From assembly GCA_024500155.1 (NCBI GenBank), contig CM044858.1, positions 24,539,795 to 24,603,794 on the forward strand: a stretch of DNA of 64,000 nt, read 5' to 3'. The position numbers were made by a program, and so were the translations under genes. The notes under the pieces were generated by a model. The model did no database searches. It was not told the origin of the DNA and was given only the letters and a program-made list of their open reading frames with translations. Positions 11,270 through 23,200 of this stretch are shown piece after piece. Source of the stretch: Chenopodium formosanum. Taxonomy: Eukaryota; Streptophyta; Magnoliopsida; Caryophyllales; Amaranthaceae. The first letter of the stretch is position 1. Each line of letters begins with the position of its first letter.

Positions 11270-14096
11270 CTTTCATTTGACCCATTAAGCTTTGTTGAAT
11301 GCATTTGACTTTCATTTATTTCAAAAAGCTTTGTTTGAATGAGTTTAACTTTCATTTGACTCAATTAGCTTTGTTGAATTTATTTGACTTTCACTTGACT
11401 CTATTAGCATTTTGGAATGCAATTGACTTTCATTTGATTCAAAAAGCTTTGTTTGAATGTATTTGACTTTCATTTGATTCTAAAAGCTTTGTTGAAAGTG
11501 TTTGACTTTCATTTGACTCAATTAGATTTGTTGAATGCGTTTGACTTTCATTTTATTCAAAAAGCTTTCTTTGAATGTGTTTGACTTTAAGTTGACTAAA
11601 TTAATCTTGTTGAATGTGTTTGACTTTCATTTGACTCAATTAGCATTGGGAAATGCAATTGACTTTCATTGGATTCAAAAAGCTTTGTTTGAATGTGTTT
11701 GACTTTCATTTAACTCAATTAGGTTTGTTAAAAGTGTTTGACTTTCATTTGACTCAATTAGCATTGTGGAATGCAATTGACTTTAATTTAGTTCAAAAAG
11801 CTTTGTTTGAATGTGTTTACCTTTCATTTGGCTCAATTAGCTTAGTTGAATGGGTTTGACTTTCATTTGACTCAATTAGCATTGTGGAATGCAATGAACT
11901 TTCATTTAATTCAAAAAGCTTTGTTTGAATGTATTTGACTTTCATTTGATTCTAAAAGCTTTGTTGAAAGTGTTTGACTTTCATTCGACTTAATTAGCTT
12001 AGTTGAATGCATTTGACTTTCATTTGATTCGGAAAGCTTTGTTTGAATGTGTTTGAGTTTCATTTGACTCAATTAGCTTTGTTGATTGTGTTTGACTTTC
12101 ATTTGACTCAATTAACATTGTGGAATGCAATTGATTTTCATTTGACTCAATTAGCATTGTGAAAAGCAATTGACTTTAATTTGACTCAAAAAGCTTTGTT
12201 TGAATGTATTTGACTTTTATTTGATTCTAAAAGCTTCTTGAAAGTGTTTGACTTTCATTTGACTCATTAAGCTTTGTTGAATGCATTTGACTTTCATTTG
12301 ATTCAAAAAGCTTTGTTTGAATGTGTTTGACTTTCGTTTTACTCAATTAGCTTTGTTGAATGTGTTTGGCTTTCATTTGACTCAATTAGCATTGTGGAAT
12401 GCAATTAACTTTCATTTGATTCAAAAACCTTTGTTTGAATGTATTTGACTTTCACTTGATTCTAAAAGCTTTGTTGAAAGTGTTTGACTTTTATTTGACT
12501 CAATTAGCTTTGTTGAATGCGTTTGACTTTCATTTTATTCAAAAAGCTTTGTTTGAAAGTGTTTGACTTTCAGTTGACTCAATTAGCTTTGTTGAATGTG
12601 TTTGACTTTCATTTGACTCAATTAGCAATGTGGAATGCAATTGACTTTCATTTGATTCAAAAAGCTTTGTTTTAAATGTATTTGACTTTCATTTGATTTT
12701 AAAAGCTTTGTTGAAAATGTTTGACTTTCATTTGACTCAATTAGCTTTGTTGAATGCGTTTGACTTTCATTTTATTCAAAAAGCTTTGTTTGAATGTGTT
12801 TGACTTTCATTTTACTCAATTAGCTTTGTTTAATGTGTTTGACTTTCATTTGAATCAATTAGCATTGTGAATGCAATTGACTTTCATTTGATTCAAATAG
12901 CTTTGTTTGAATGTATTTGACTTTCATTTCACTCAATTAGCTTTGTTGAATGCAATTGATTTTCATTTACTCAATTAGCATTGTGAAAAGCAATTGACTT
13001 TCATTTGATTCAAAAAGCTTTGTTTGAATGTATTTGACTTTCATTTGATTCTAAAAGCTTTTTGAATGTGTTTGACTTTCATTTGACCCATTAAGCTTTG
13101 TTGAATGCATTTGACTTTCATTTATTTCAAAAAGCTTTGTTTGAATGTGTTTAACTTTCATTTGACTCAATTAGCTTTGTTGAATTTATTTGACTTTCAC
13201 TTGACTCTATTAGCATTTTGGAATGCAATTGACTTTCATTTGATTCAAAAAGCTTTGTTTGAATGTATTTGACTTTCATTTGATTCTAAAAGCTTTGTTG
13301 AAAGTGTTTGACTTTCATTTGACTCAATTAGATTTGTTGAATGCGTTTGACTTTCATTTTATTCAAAAAGCTTTCTTTGAATGTGTTTGACTTTAAGTTG
13401 ACTAAATTAATCTTGTTGATTGTGTTTGACTTTCATTTGACTCAATTAGCATTGGGAAATGCAATTGACTTTCATTGGATTCAAAAAGCTTTGTTTGAAT
13501 GTGTTTGACTTTCATTTGACTCAATTAGGTTTGTTAAAAGTGTTTGACTTTCATTTGACTCAATTAGCATTGTGGAATGCAATTGACTTTAATTTAGTTC
13601 AAAAAGCTTTGTTTGAATGTGTTTGCCTTTCATTTGGCTCAATTAGCTTAGTTGAATGGGTTTGACTTTCATTCGACTCAATTAGCATTGTGGAATGCAA
13701 TGAACTTTCATTTAATTCAAAAAGCTTTGATTGAATGTATTTGACTTTCATTTGATTCTAAAAGCTTTGTTGAAAGTGTTTGACTTTCATTCGACTTAAT
13801 TAGCTTAGTTGAATGCATTTGACTTTCATTTGATTCGGAAAGCTTTGTTTGAATGTGTTTGAGTTTTGTTTGACTTAATTAGCTTTGTTGATTGTGTTTG
13901 ACTTTCATTTGACTCAATTAACATTGTGGAATGCAATTGATTTTCATTTGACTCAATTAGCATTGTGAAAAGCAATTGACTTTAATTTGATTCAAAAAGC
14001 TTTGTTTGAATGTATTTGACTTTTATTTGATTCTAAAAGCTTCTTGAAAGTGTTTGACTTTCATTTGACTCATTAAGCTTTGTTGAATGCATTTGA
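11270..14096. repeat. HOR pair with 1,806-bp offset
   Basis: About 1.02 kb is shared between approx. 11,270-12,290 and 13,076-14,096. Fixed points are the CTATTAGCATTTTGG monomer (11401 and 13207), the GCATTGGGAAATGC to TTAGGTTTGTTAAAAG stretch (11,650 and 13,456) and AAGCTTCTTG (12231 and 14037). The offset is 46 monomers. The middle, 12.3-13.07 kb, is a different patch that includes the copied 8-kb block. A few point differences, such as GTTTACCTTTC versus GTTTGCCTTTC near 11,818 and 13,624, separate the copies. Confidence 0.85.
12304..12729. repeat. Block copied from the 8-kb hexamer family, right copy
   Basis: This is the partner of 7,975-8,400 at a 4,329-bp offset. It lies between two copies of the 1,806-bp-offset segment that do not themselves resemble it. 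That makes it a patch of left-hand family inserted or converted into a different HOR. Confidence 0.8.
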
Positions 14097-15405
14097 CTTT
14101 CATTTGAGTCAAAAAGCTTTGTTTGAATGTGTTTAACTTTCATTTGACTCAATTAGCTTTGTTGAATTTTTTTGACTTTCATTTGACTCTATTAGCATTG
14201 TCGAATGCAATTGACTTTCATTTGATTCAAAAAGCTTTGTTTGAATGTATTTGACTTTCATTTGATTCTAAAAGCTTTGTTGAAAGTGTTTGACTTTCAT
14301 TTGACTCAATTAGAATTGTTAAATGCGTTTGACTTTCATTTTATTCAAAAAGCTTTGTTTGAATGTGTTTGACTTTCATTTTACTCAATTAGCTTCGTTG
14401 AATGTGTTTGACTTTCATTTGACTCAATTAGCATTGTGAATGCAATTGACTTTCATTTGATTCAAAAAGCTTTGTTTGAATGTATTTGACTTTCATTTGA
14501 TTCTAAAAGCTTTGTGTAAAGTGTTTGACTTTCATTCGACTTAATTAGCTTCGTTGAATGCCTTTGACTTTCATTTGATTCAAAAAGCTTTGTTTGAATG
14601 TGTTTAAGTTTCATTTGACTCAATTAGCTTTGTTGAATGTGTTTGACTTTCATTTGATTCAATTAGCACTGTGGAATGCAATTGACTTTCATTTAATTCA
14701 AAAAGCTTTGTTTGTATTTATTTGACTTTCATTTGATTCTAAAAGCTTTGTTGAAAGTGTTTGACTTTCATTTGACTCAATTAGAATTGTTGAATGCGTT
14801 TGATTTTTATTTTATTCAAAAAGCTTTGTTTGAATGTGTTTGACTTTCATTTTACTCAATTAGCTTTGTTTAATGTGTTTGAATTTCATTTGAATCAATT
14901 AGCATTGTGAATGCAATTGACTTTCATTTGATTCAAATAGCTTTGTTTGAATGTATTTGAATTTAATTTGACTCAATTAGCTTTGTTAAATGCAATTGAT
15001 TTTCATTTACTCAATTAGCATTGTGAAAAGCAATTGACTTTCATTTGATTCAAAAAGCTTTGTTTGAATGTATTTGACTTTCATTTGATTCTAAAAGCTT
15101 TTTGAAAGTGTTTGACTTTCATTTGACCCATTAAGCTTTGTTGAATGCATTTGACTTTCATTTATTTCAAAAAGCTTTGTTTGAATGTGTTTAACTTTCA
15201 TTTGACTCAATTAGCTTTGTTGAATTTATTTGACTTTCACTTGACTCTATTAGCATTTTGGAATGCAATTGACTTTCATTTGATTCAAAAAGCTTTGTTT
15301 GAATGTATTTGACTTTCATTTGATTCTAAAAGCTTTGTTGAAAGTGTTTGACTTTCATTTGACTCAATTAGATTTGTTGAATGCGTTTGACTTTTATTTT
15401 ATTCA
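12770..15405. repeat. HOR pair with 2,040-bp offset
   Basis: About 600 bp is shared between approx. 12,770-13,365 and 14,810-15,405. Fixed points are the TTGAATCAATTAGCATTGTG monomer (12,850 and 14,890), ATTCAAATAGC and CTATTAGCATTTTGG (13207 and 15247). A further copy of the last motif lies at 15483, 236 bp later, so one hexamer was added within the second copy. The pair overlaps the 1,806-bp pair, so segments here have been copied more than once with different spacings. Confidence 0.82.
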
Positions 15406-15499
15406 AAAAGCTTTGTTTGAATGTGTTTAACTTTCATTTGACTCAATTAGCTTTGTTGAATTTATTTGACTTTCACTTGACTCTATTAGCATTTTGGAA

Positions 15500-16950
15500 T
15501 GCAATTGACTTTCATTTGATTCAAAAAGCTTTGTTTGAATGTATTTGACTTTCATTTGATTCTAAAAGCTTTGTTGAAAGTGTTTGACTTTCATTCGACT
15601 TAATTAGCTTAGTTGAATGCATTTGACTTTCATTTGATTCGAAAAGCTTTGTTTGAATGTGTTTGAGTTTCGTTTGACTCAATTAGCTTTGTTGATTGTG
15701 TTTGACTTTCATTTGACTCAATTAGCATTGTGGAATGCAATTGATTTTCATTTGACTCAATTAGCATTGTGAAAAACAATTGACTTTCATTTGATTCAAA
15801 AAGCTTTGTTTGAATGTATTTGACTTTCATTTGATTCTAAAAGCTTCTTAAAGTGTTTGACTTTCATTTGGCTCATTAAATTTTGTTGAATGCATTTGAC
15901 TTTCATTTGATTCAAAAAGCTTTGTTTGAATGTGTTTAACTTTCATTTGACTCAATTAGCTTTGTTGAATTTGTTTGACTTTCATTTGACTCTATTACCA
16001 TTGTCGAATGCAATTGACTTTCATTTGATTCAAAAACCTTTGTTTGAATGTATTTGACTTTCATTTGATTCTAAAAGCTTTGTGGAAAGTGTTTGACTTT
16101 CATTTAACTCAATTAGAATTGTTGAATGCGTTTGACTTTCATTTTATTCAAAAAGCTTTGTTTGAATGTGTTTGACTTTCATTTTACTCAATTAGCTTCG
16201 TTGAATGTGTTTGACTTTCATTTGACTACATTAGCATTGTGAATGCAATTGACTTTCATTTGATTCAAAAAGCTTTGTTTGAATGTATTTGACTTTCATT
16301 TTACTCAATTAGCTTTGTTGAATGGGTTTGACTTTAATTTGACTCAATTAGCATTGTGGAATGCAATGAACTTTCATTTGATTCAAAAAGCTTTGTTTGA
16401 ATTTGTTTGACTTTCATTTGACTCTATTAGCATTGTGGAATGCAATTGACTTTCATTTGATTTAAAAAGCTTTGTTTGAATGTATTTGACTTTCATTTGA
16501 TTCTAAAAGCTTTGTCGAAAGTGTTTGACTTTCATTTGACTCAATAAGCTTTGTTGAATGCATTTGACTTTCATTTGACTCAGTTAGCTTAGTTGAATGC
16601 ATTTGACTTTCATTTTATTCAAAAAGCTTTGTTTGAATGTGTTTGACTTTTGTTTGACTCAATTAGCTTTGTTTGAATGTGTTTGACTTTTGTTTGACTC
16701 AATTAGCATTTTGGAATGCAATTGACTTTCATTTGATTCAAAAAGCTTTGTTTGAATGTATTTGACTTTCATTTGATTCTAAAAGCTTTGTTGAAAGTGT
16801 TTGACTTTCATTTGACTCAATTAGATTTGTTGAATGCGTTTGACTTTTATTTTATTCAAAAAGCTTTGTTTGAATGTGTTTAACTTTCATTTGACTCAAT
16901 TAGCTTTGTTGAATTTATTTGACTTTCATTTGACTTAATTAGCATTGTGG
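15500..16950. repeat. Mixed monomers, no clean HOR resolved
   Basis: Between the 2,040-bp pair and the 275-bp heptamers the monomers continue without interruption, but I could not fix one consistent offset. It includes 38-bp variants with AAGCTTCTTAAAG and GCATTGTGAATGC tails, the GAGTTTCGTTTGAC monomer near 15,665, and a duplicated GTTTGACTTTTGTTTGACTC monomer near 16,640 and 16,680. Confidence 0.6.
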
Positions 16951-16979
16951 AATGCAATTGACTTTCATCTGATTCAAAA

Positions 16980-17558
16980 AGCTTTGTTTGATTGTATTTG
17001 ACTTTCATTTGATTCTAAAAGCTTTGTTGAAAGTGTTTGACTTTCATTTGACTTAATTAGCTTAGTTGAATGCATTTGACTTTCATTTGATTCAAAAAGC
17101 TTTGTTTGAATGTGTTTGAGTTTCGTTTGACTTAATTAGCTTTGTTGATTGTGTTTGATTTTCATTTGACTCAATTAGCATTGTGGAATGCAATTGACTT
17201 TCATTTGACTCAATTAACATTGTGAAAAGCAATTGACTTTCATTTGATTCAAAAAGCTTTGTTTGAATGTATTTGACTTTCATTTGATTCTAAAAGCTTT
17301 GTTGAAAGTGTTTGACTTTCATTCGACTTAATTAGCTTAGTTGAATGCATTTGACTTTCATTTGATTCAAAAAGCTTTGTTTGAATGTGTTTGAGTTTCG
17401 TTTGACTCAATTAGCTTTGTTGATTGTGTTTTTCTTTCATTTGACTCAATTAGCATTGTGGAATGCAATTGATTTTCATTTGACTCAATTAGCATTGTGA
17501 AAAGCAATTGACTTTCATTTGATTCAAAAAGCTTTGTTTGAATGTATTTGACTTTCAT
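16980..17558. repeat. Tandem pair of 275-bp heptamer units
   Basis: The unit is seven monomers of 40, 39, 39, 39, 40, 39 and 39 bp, which add up to exactly 275. Its signature is the GAGTTTCGTTTGAC monomer, followed by a GATTGTG tail, then two consecutive T1 monomers ending GGAATGCA and GAAAAGCA. The equivalent T2 monomers start their AAGCTT cores 275 bp apart (17,098 and 17,373). The second copy ends with a shorter GCTTTTTGAAAG monomer of 38 bp, where the pair breaks off. The same heptamer recurs near 51 kb and 53.7 kb. Confidence 0.87.
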
Positions 17559-17579
17559 TTGATTCTAAAAGCTTTTTGA

Positions 17580-18769
17580 AAGTGTTTGACTTTCATTTGA
17601 CTCATTAAGCTTTGTTGAATGCATTTGACTTTCATTTGATTCAAAAAGCTTTGTTTGAATGTGTTTAACTTTCATTTGACTCAATTAGCTTTGTTGAATG
17701 TGTTTGACTTTCATTTGATTCAATTAGCACTGTGGAATGCAATTGACTTTCATTTAATTCAAAAAGCTTTGTTTGTATTTATTTGACTTTCATTTGATTC
17801 TAAAAGCTTTGTTGAAAGTGTTTGACTTTCATTTGACTCATTAAGCTTTGTTGAATTCATTTGACTTTCATTTATTTCAAAAAGCTTTGTTTGAATGTGT
17901 TTAACTTTCATTTGACTCAATTAGTTTTGTTGAATTTGTTTGACTTTCATTTGACTCAATTAGCATTGTGGAATGCAATTGACTTTCATTTGATTCAAAA
18001 AGCTTTGTTTGAATGTGTTTGAGTTTTGTTTGGCTCAATTAGCTTAGTTGAATGGGTTTGACTTTCATTTGACTCAATTAGCATTGTGAAAAGCAATTGA
18101 CTTTCATTTGATTCAAAAACCTTTGTTTGAATGTATTTGACTTTCATTTGATTCTACAAGCTTTGTTGAAAGTGTTTGACTTTCATTTGACTCATTAAGA
18201 TTTGTTGAATGCATTTGACTTTCATTTATTTCAAAAAGCTTTGTTTGAATGTGTTTAACTTTTATTTGACTCAATTAACTTTGTTGAATTTGTTTGACTT
18301 TCATTTGAATCTATTAGCATTGTGGAATGCAATTGACTTTCATTTGATTCAAAAAGCTTTGTTTGAATGTATTTGACTTTCATTTGATTCTAAAAGCTTT
18401 GTTGAAAGTGTTTAACTTTCATTTGACTCAATTAGATTTGTTGAATGTGTTTGACTTTCATTTTATTCAAAAAGCTTTGTTTGAATGTGTTTGACTTTAA
18501 GTTGACTAAATTAGCTTTGTTGAATGTGTTTGACTTTCATTTGACTCAATTAGCATTGGGAAATGGAATTGACTTTCATTTGATTCAAAAAGCTTTGTTT
18601 GAATGTATTTGACTTTCATTTGATTCTAAAAGCTTTGTTGAAAGTGTTTGACTTTCATTTGACTCAATTAGATTGGTTGAATGCGTTTGACTTTCATTTT
18701 ATTCAAAAAGCTTTGTTTGAATGTGTTTGACTTTAAGTTGACTAAATTAGCTTTGTTGAATGTGTTTGA
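17580..18769. repeat. Hexamer stretch with GCATTGGG-tail monomers
   Basis: T1-type tails occur at 18317, 18553 and 18789, each 236 bp apart. The hexamer here contains a TTTAAGTTGACTAAATTAGC monomer and a GCATTGGGAAATG tail in place of the usual GCATTGTGGAATG. This hexamer variant dominates much of the window to the right. The GCATTGGG tail also occurs sparsely further left (near 7.2, 11.65 and 13.45 kb). Confidence 0.8.
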
Positions 18770-20500
18770 CTTTCATTTGACTCAATTAGCATTGGGAAAT
18801 GCAATTGACTTTCATTGGATTCAAAAAGCTTTGTTTGAATGTGTTTGACTTTCATTTGACTCAATTAGCTTTGTTGAAAGTGTTTGACTTTCATTTGACT
18901 CAATTAGCATTGTGGAATGCAATTGACTTTCATTTGATTCAAAAAGCTTTGTTTGAATGTGTTTGACTTTCATTTGGCTCAATTAGCTTAGTTGAATGGG
19001 TTTGACTTTCATTTGACTCAATTAGCATTGTGGAATGCAATGAACTTTCATTTGATTCAAAAAGCTTTGTTTGAATCTATTTGACTTTCATTTGATTCTA
19101 AAAGCTTTGTTAAAAGTGTTTGACTTTCATTCGACTTAATTAGCTTAGTTGAATGCATTTGACTTTCATTTGATTCAAAAACCTTTGTTTGAATGTGTTT
19201 GAGTTTCGTTTGACTCAATTAGCTTTGTTGATTGTGTTTGACTTTAATTTGACTCAATTAGGATTGTGGAATGCAATTGACTTTCATTTGACTCAATAAG
19301 CATTGTGAAAAGCTAATTGACTTTCATTTGATTCAAAAAGCTTTGTTTGAATGTATTTGACTTTTATTTGATTCTAAAAGCTTCTTGAAAGTGTTTGACT
19401 TTCATTTGACTCATTAAGCTTTGTTGAATGCATTTGACTTTCATTTGATTCAAAAAGCTTTGTTTGAATGTGTTTAACTTTCATTTGACTCAATTAGCTT
19501 TGTTGAATTTTTTTGACTTTCATTTGACTCTATTAGCATTGTCGAATGCAATTGACTTTCATTTGATTCAAAAAGCTTTGTTTGAATGTATTTGACTTTC
19601 ATTTGATTCTAAAAGCTTTGTTGAAAGTGTTTGACTTTCATTTGACTCAATTAGAATTGTTAAATGCGTTTGACTTTCATTTTATTGAAAAAGCTTTGTT
19701 TGAATGTGTTTGACTTTCATTTTACTCAATTAGCTTCGTTGAATGTGTTTGACTTTCATTTGACTCAATTAGCATTGTGAATGCAATTGACTTTCATTTG
19801 ATTCAAAAAGCTTTGTTTGAATGTGTTTGACTTTCATTTGACTCAATTAGCATTGGGAAATGCAATTGACTTTCATTGGATTCAAAAAGCTTTGTTTGAA
19901 TGTGTTTGACTTTCATTTGACTCAATTAGCTTTGTTGAAAGTGTTTGACTTTCATTTGACTCAATTAGCATTGTGGAATGCAATTGACTTTCATTTGATT
20001 CAAAAAGCTTTGTTTGAATGTGTTTGACTTTCATCTGGCTCAATTAGCTTAGTTGAATGGGTTTGACTTTCATTTGACTCAATTAGCATTGTGGAATGCA
20101 ATGAACTTTCATTTGATTCAAAAAGCTTTGTTTGAATCTATTTGACTTTCATTTGATTCTAAAAGCTTTGTTGAAAGTGTTTGACTTTCATTCGACTTAA
20201 TTAGCTTAGTTGAATGCATTTGACTTTTATTTGATTCAAAAACCTTTGTTTGAATGTGTTTGAGTTTCGTTTGACTCAATTAGCTTTGTTGATTGTGTTT
20301 GACTTTAATTTGACTCAATTAGGATTTTGGAATGCAATTGACTTTCATTTGACTCAATAAGCATTGTGAAAAGCAATTGACTTTTATTTGATTCAAAAAG
20401 CTTTGTTTGAATGTATTTGACTTTCATTTGATTCTAAAAGCTTTTTGAAAGTGTTTGACTTTCATTTTACTCATTAAGCTTTGTTGAATGCATTTGACTA
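18770..20500. repeat. Pair of ~670-bp blocks, 1,061-bp offset
   Basis: The copies are approx. 18,770-19,440 and 19,831-20,500. Fixed points at 1,061 bp are GCATTGGG (18789 and 19850), the CATTTGGCTC/CATCTGGCTC monomer (18971 and 20032) and TTAGGATT (GGATT at 19261 and 20322). The offset is 27 monomers. A single extra T in AAGCTAATTG near 19,315 drops the offset to 1,060 afterwards. The intervening 19,440-19,830 contains the TTGTTGAATTTTTTTGAC and GCATTGTGAATGC variants. Confidence 0.83.
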
Positions 20501-20649
20501 TCATTTCATTCAAAAAGCTTTGTTTGAATGTTTTTAACTTTCATTTGACTCAATTAGCTTTGTTGAATGTGTTTGACTTTCATTTGATTCAATTAGCACT
20601 GTGGAATGCAATTGACTTTCATTTAATTCAAAAGGCTTTGTTTATATTT

Positions 20650-23200
20650 ATTTGACTTTCATTTGATTCTAAAAGCTTTGTTGAAAGTGTTTGACTTTCA
20701 TTTGACTCATTAAGCTTTGTTGAATGCATTTGACTTTCATTTATTTCAAAAAGCTTTGTTTGAATGTGTTTAACTTTCATTTGACTCAATTAGCTTTGTT
20801 GTATTTGTTTGACTTTCATTTGACTCTATTAGCATTGTGGAATGCAATTGACTTTCATTTGATTCAAAAAGCTTTGTTTAAATGTATTTGACTTTCATTT
20901 GATTCGAAAAGCTTTGTTGAAAGTGTTTGACTTTCATTTGACTCAATTAGATTTGTTGAATGCGTTTGACTTTCATTTTATTCAAAAAGCTTTGTTTGAA
21001 TGTGTTTGACTTTAAGTTGACTAAATTAGCTTTGTTGAATGTGTTTGACTTTCATTTGACTCAATTAGCATTGGGAAATGTAATTGACTTTCATTTGATT
21101 CAAAAAGCTTTGTTTGAATGTATTTGACTTTCATTTGATTCTAAAAGCTTTTTAAAAGTGTTTGACTTTCATTTGACTCATTAAGCTTTGTTGAATGCAT
21201 TTGACTTTCATTTGATTCAAAAAGCTTTGTTTGAATGTGTTTAACTTTCATTTAACTCAATTAGCTTTGTTGAATGTGTTTGACTTTCATTTGTTTCAAT
21301 TAGCACTATGGAATGCAATTGACTTTCATTTAACGCAAAAAGCTTTGTTTGTATTTATTTGACTTTCATTTGATTCTAAAAGCTTTGTTGAAAGTGTTTG
21401 ACTTTCATTTGACCCATTAAGCTTTGTTGAATGCATTTGACTTTCATTTATTTCAAAAAGCTTTGTTTGAATGTGTTTAACTTTCATTTGACTCAATTAG
21501 CTTTGTTAAATTTGTTTCACTTTCATTTGACCCTATTAGCATTGTGGAATGCAATTGACTTTCATTTGATTCAAAAAGCTTTGTTTGAATGTATTTGACT
21601 TTCATTTGATTCTAAAAGCTTTGTTGAAAGTGTTTGACTTTCATTTGACTCAATTAGATTTGTTGAATGCGTTTGACTTTCATTTTATTCAAAAAGCTTA
21701 GTTGAATGGGTTTGACTTTCATTTGACTCAATTAGCATTGTGGAATGCAATGAACTTTCATTTGATTCAAAAAGCTTTGTTTGAATGTATTTGAATTTCA
21801 TTTGATTCTAAAAGCTTTGTTGAAAGTGTTTGACTTTCATTCGACTTAATTAGCTTAGTTGAATGCATTTGACTTTCATTTGATTCAAAAACCTTTGTTT
21901 GAATGTGTTTGAGTTTCGTTTGACTCAATTAGCTTTGTTGATTGTGTTTGACTTTCATTTGACTCAATTAGGATTGTGGAATGCAATTGACTTTCATTTG
22001 ACTCAATTAGCATTGTGAAAAGCAATTGACTTTCATTTGATTCAAAAAGCTTTGTTTGAATGTATTTGACTTTCATTTGATTCTAAAAGCTTTTTGAAAG
22101 TGTTTGACTTTCATTTGACTCATTAAGCTTTGTTGAATGCATTTGACTTTCATTTCATTCAAAAAGCTTTGTTTGAATGTTTTTAACTTTCATTTGACTC
22201 AATTAGCTTTGTTGAATGTGTTTGACTTTCATTTGATTCAATTAGTACTGTGGAATGCAATTGACTTTCATTTAATTCAAAAAGCTTTGTTTATATTTAT
22301 TTGACTTTCATTTGATTCTAAAAGCTTTGTTGAAAGTGTTTGACTTTCATTTGACTCATTAAGCTTTGTTGAATGCATTTGACTTTCATTTATTTCAAAA
22401 AGCTTTGTTTGAATGTGTTTAACTTTCATTTGACTCTATTAGCTTTGTGGAATGCAATTGACTTTCATTTGACTCAATTAGCATTGTGAAAAGCAATTGA
22501 CTTTCATTTGATTCAAAAATCTTTGTTTGAATGTATTTGACTTTCATTTGATTCTAAAAGCTTTTTGAAAGTGTTTGACTTTCATTTGACTCATTAAGCT
22601 TTATTGAATACATTTGACTTTCATTTGATTCAAAAAGCTTTGTTTGAATGTGTCTAACTTTCATTTGACTCAATTAGCGTTGTTGAATGTGTTTGACTTT
22701 CATTTGATTCAATTAGCACTGTGGAATGCAATTGAATTTCATTTAATTCAAAAAGCTTTGTTTTTATTTATTTGACTTTCATTTGACTCTAAAAGCTTTG
22801 TTGAAAGTGTTTGACTTTCATTTGACTCATTAAGCTTTGTTGAATGCATTTGACTTTCATTTATTTCAAAAAGCTTTGTTTGAATGTGTTTAACTTTTAT
22901 TTGACTCAATTAGCTTTGTTGAATTTGTTTGACTTTCATTTGACTCTATTAGCATTGTGGAATGCAATTGACTTTCATTTGATTCAAAAAGCTTTGTTTG
23001 AATGTATTTGACTTTCATTTGATTCTAAAAGCTTTGTTGAAAGTGTTTGACTTTCATTTGACTCAATTAGATTTGTTGAATGCGTTTGACTTTCATTTTA
23101 TTCAAAAAGCTTTGTTTGAATGTGTTTGACTTTAAGTTGACTAAATTAGCTTTGTTGAATGTGTTTGACTTTCATTTGACTCAATTAGCATTGTCGAATG
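20650..23200. repeat. ~2.5-kb block repeated at 25.16-27.75 kb (left copy)
   Basis: The offset is 4,512 bp at GCTTTGTTTAAATG (20871 and 25383) and at the GACCCTATTAGC monomer (CCC at 21531 and 26043). After one monomer lost near 22.44 kb in this copy the offset is 4,551 bp, as shown by CAAAAATCTTTG (TCTTTG at 22520 and 27071). The agreement stops near 23.2 kb, where a different family begins. This block is one segment of the 6.4-kb HOR that dominates 24.8-46 kb. Confidence 0.85.

Larger units (their letters stand above)
6501..11300. repeat. Sub-array of simple 236-bp hexamers
   Basis: The usual order is T2 (40 bp), T3 (39), T1 (39), T2 (40), T1 (39) and a T1 with an ATTGTGG-type tail (39), totalling 236 bp. 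I saw no multi-kilobase HOR inside this stretch. Individual monomers carry many private substitutions, for example TTGTTTACTATC near 6,935, GACCTAATAAGC near 10,770 and several TTCGTTT variants. Partial cycles occur, for instance only 119 bp between the GCATTG tails at 8769 and 8888. High private divergence suggests an older or less homogenised part of the array. Confidence 0.82.

Noticed and set aside
15660..15680. CENP-B box-like TTCGTTTGAC motif
   Set aside because: Only TTCGTT is shared with the 17-bp CENP-B box. The essential CGG/CGGG part is absent, so a match is not supported.
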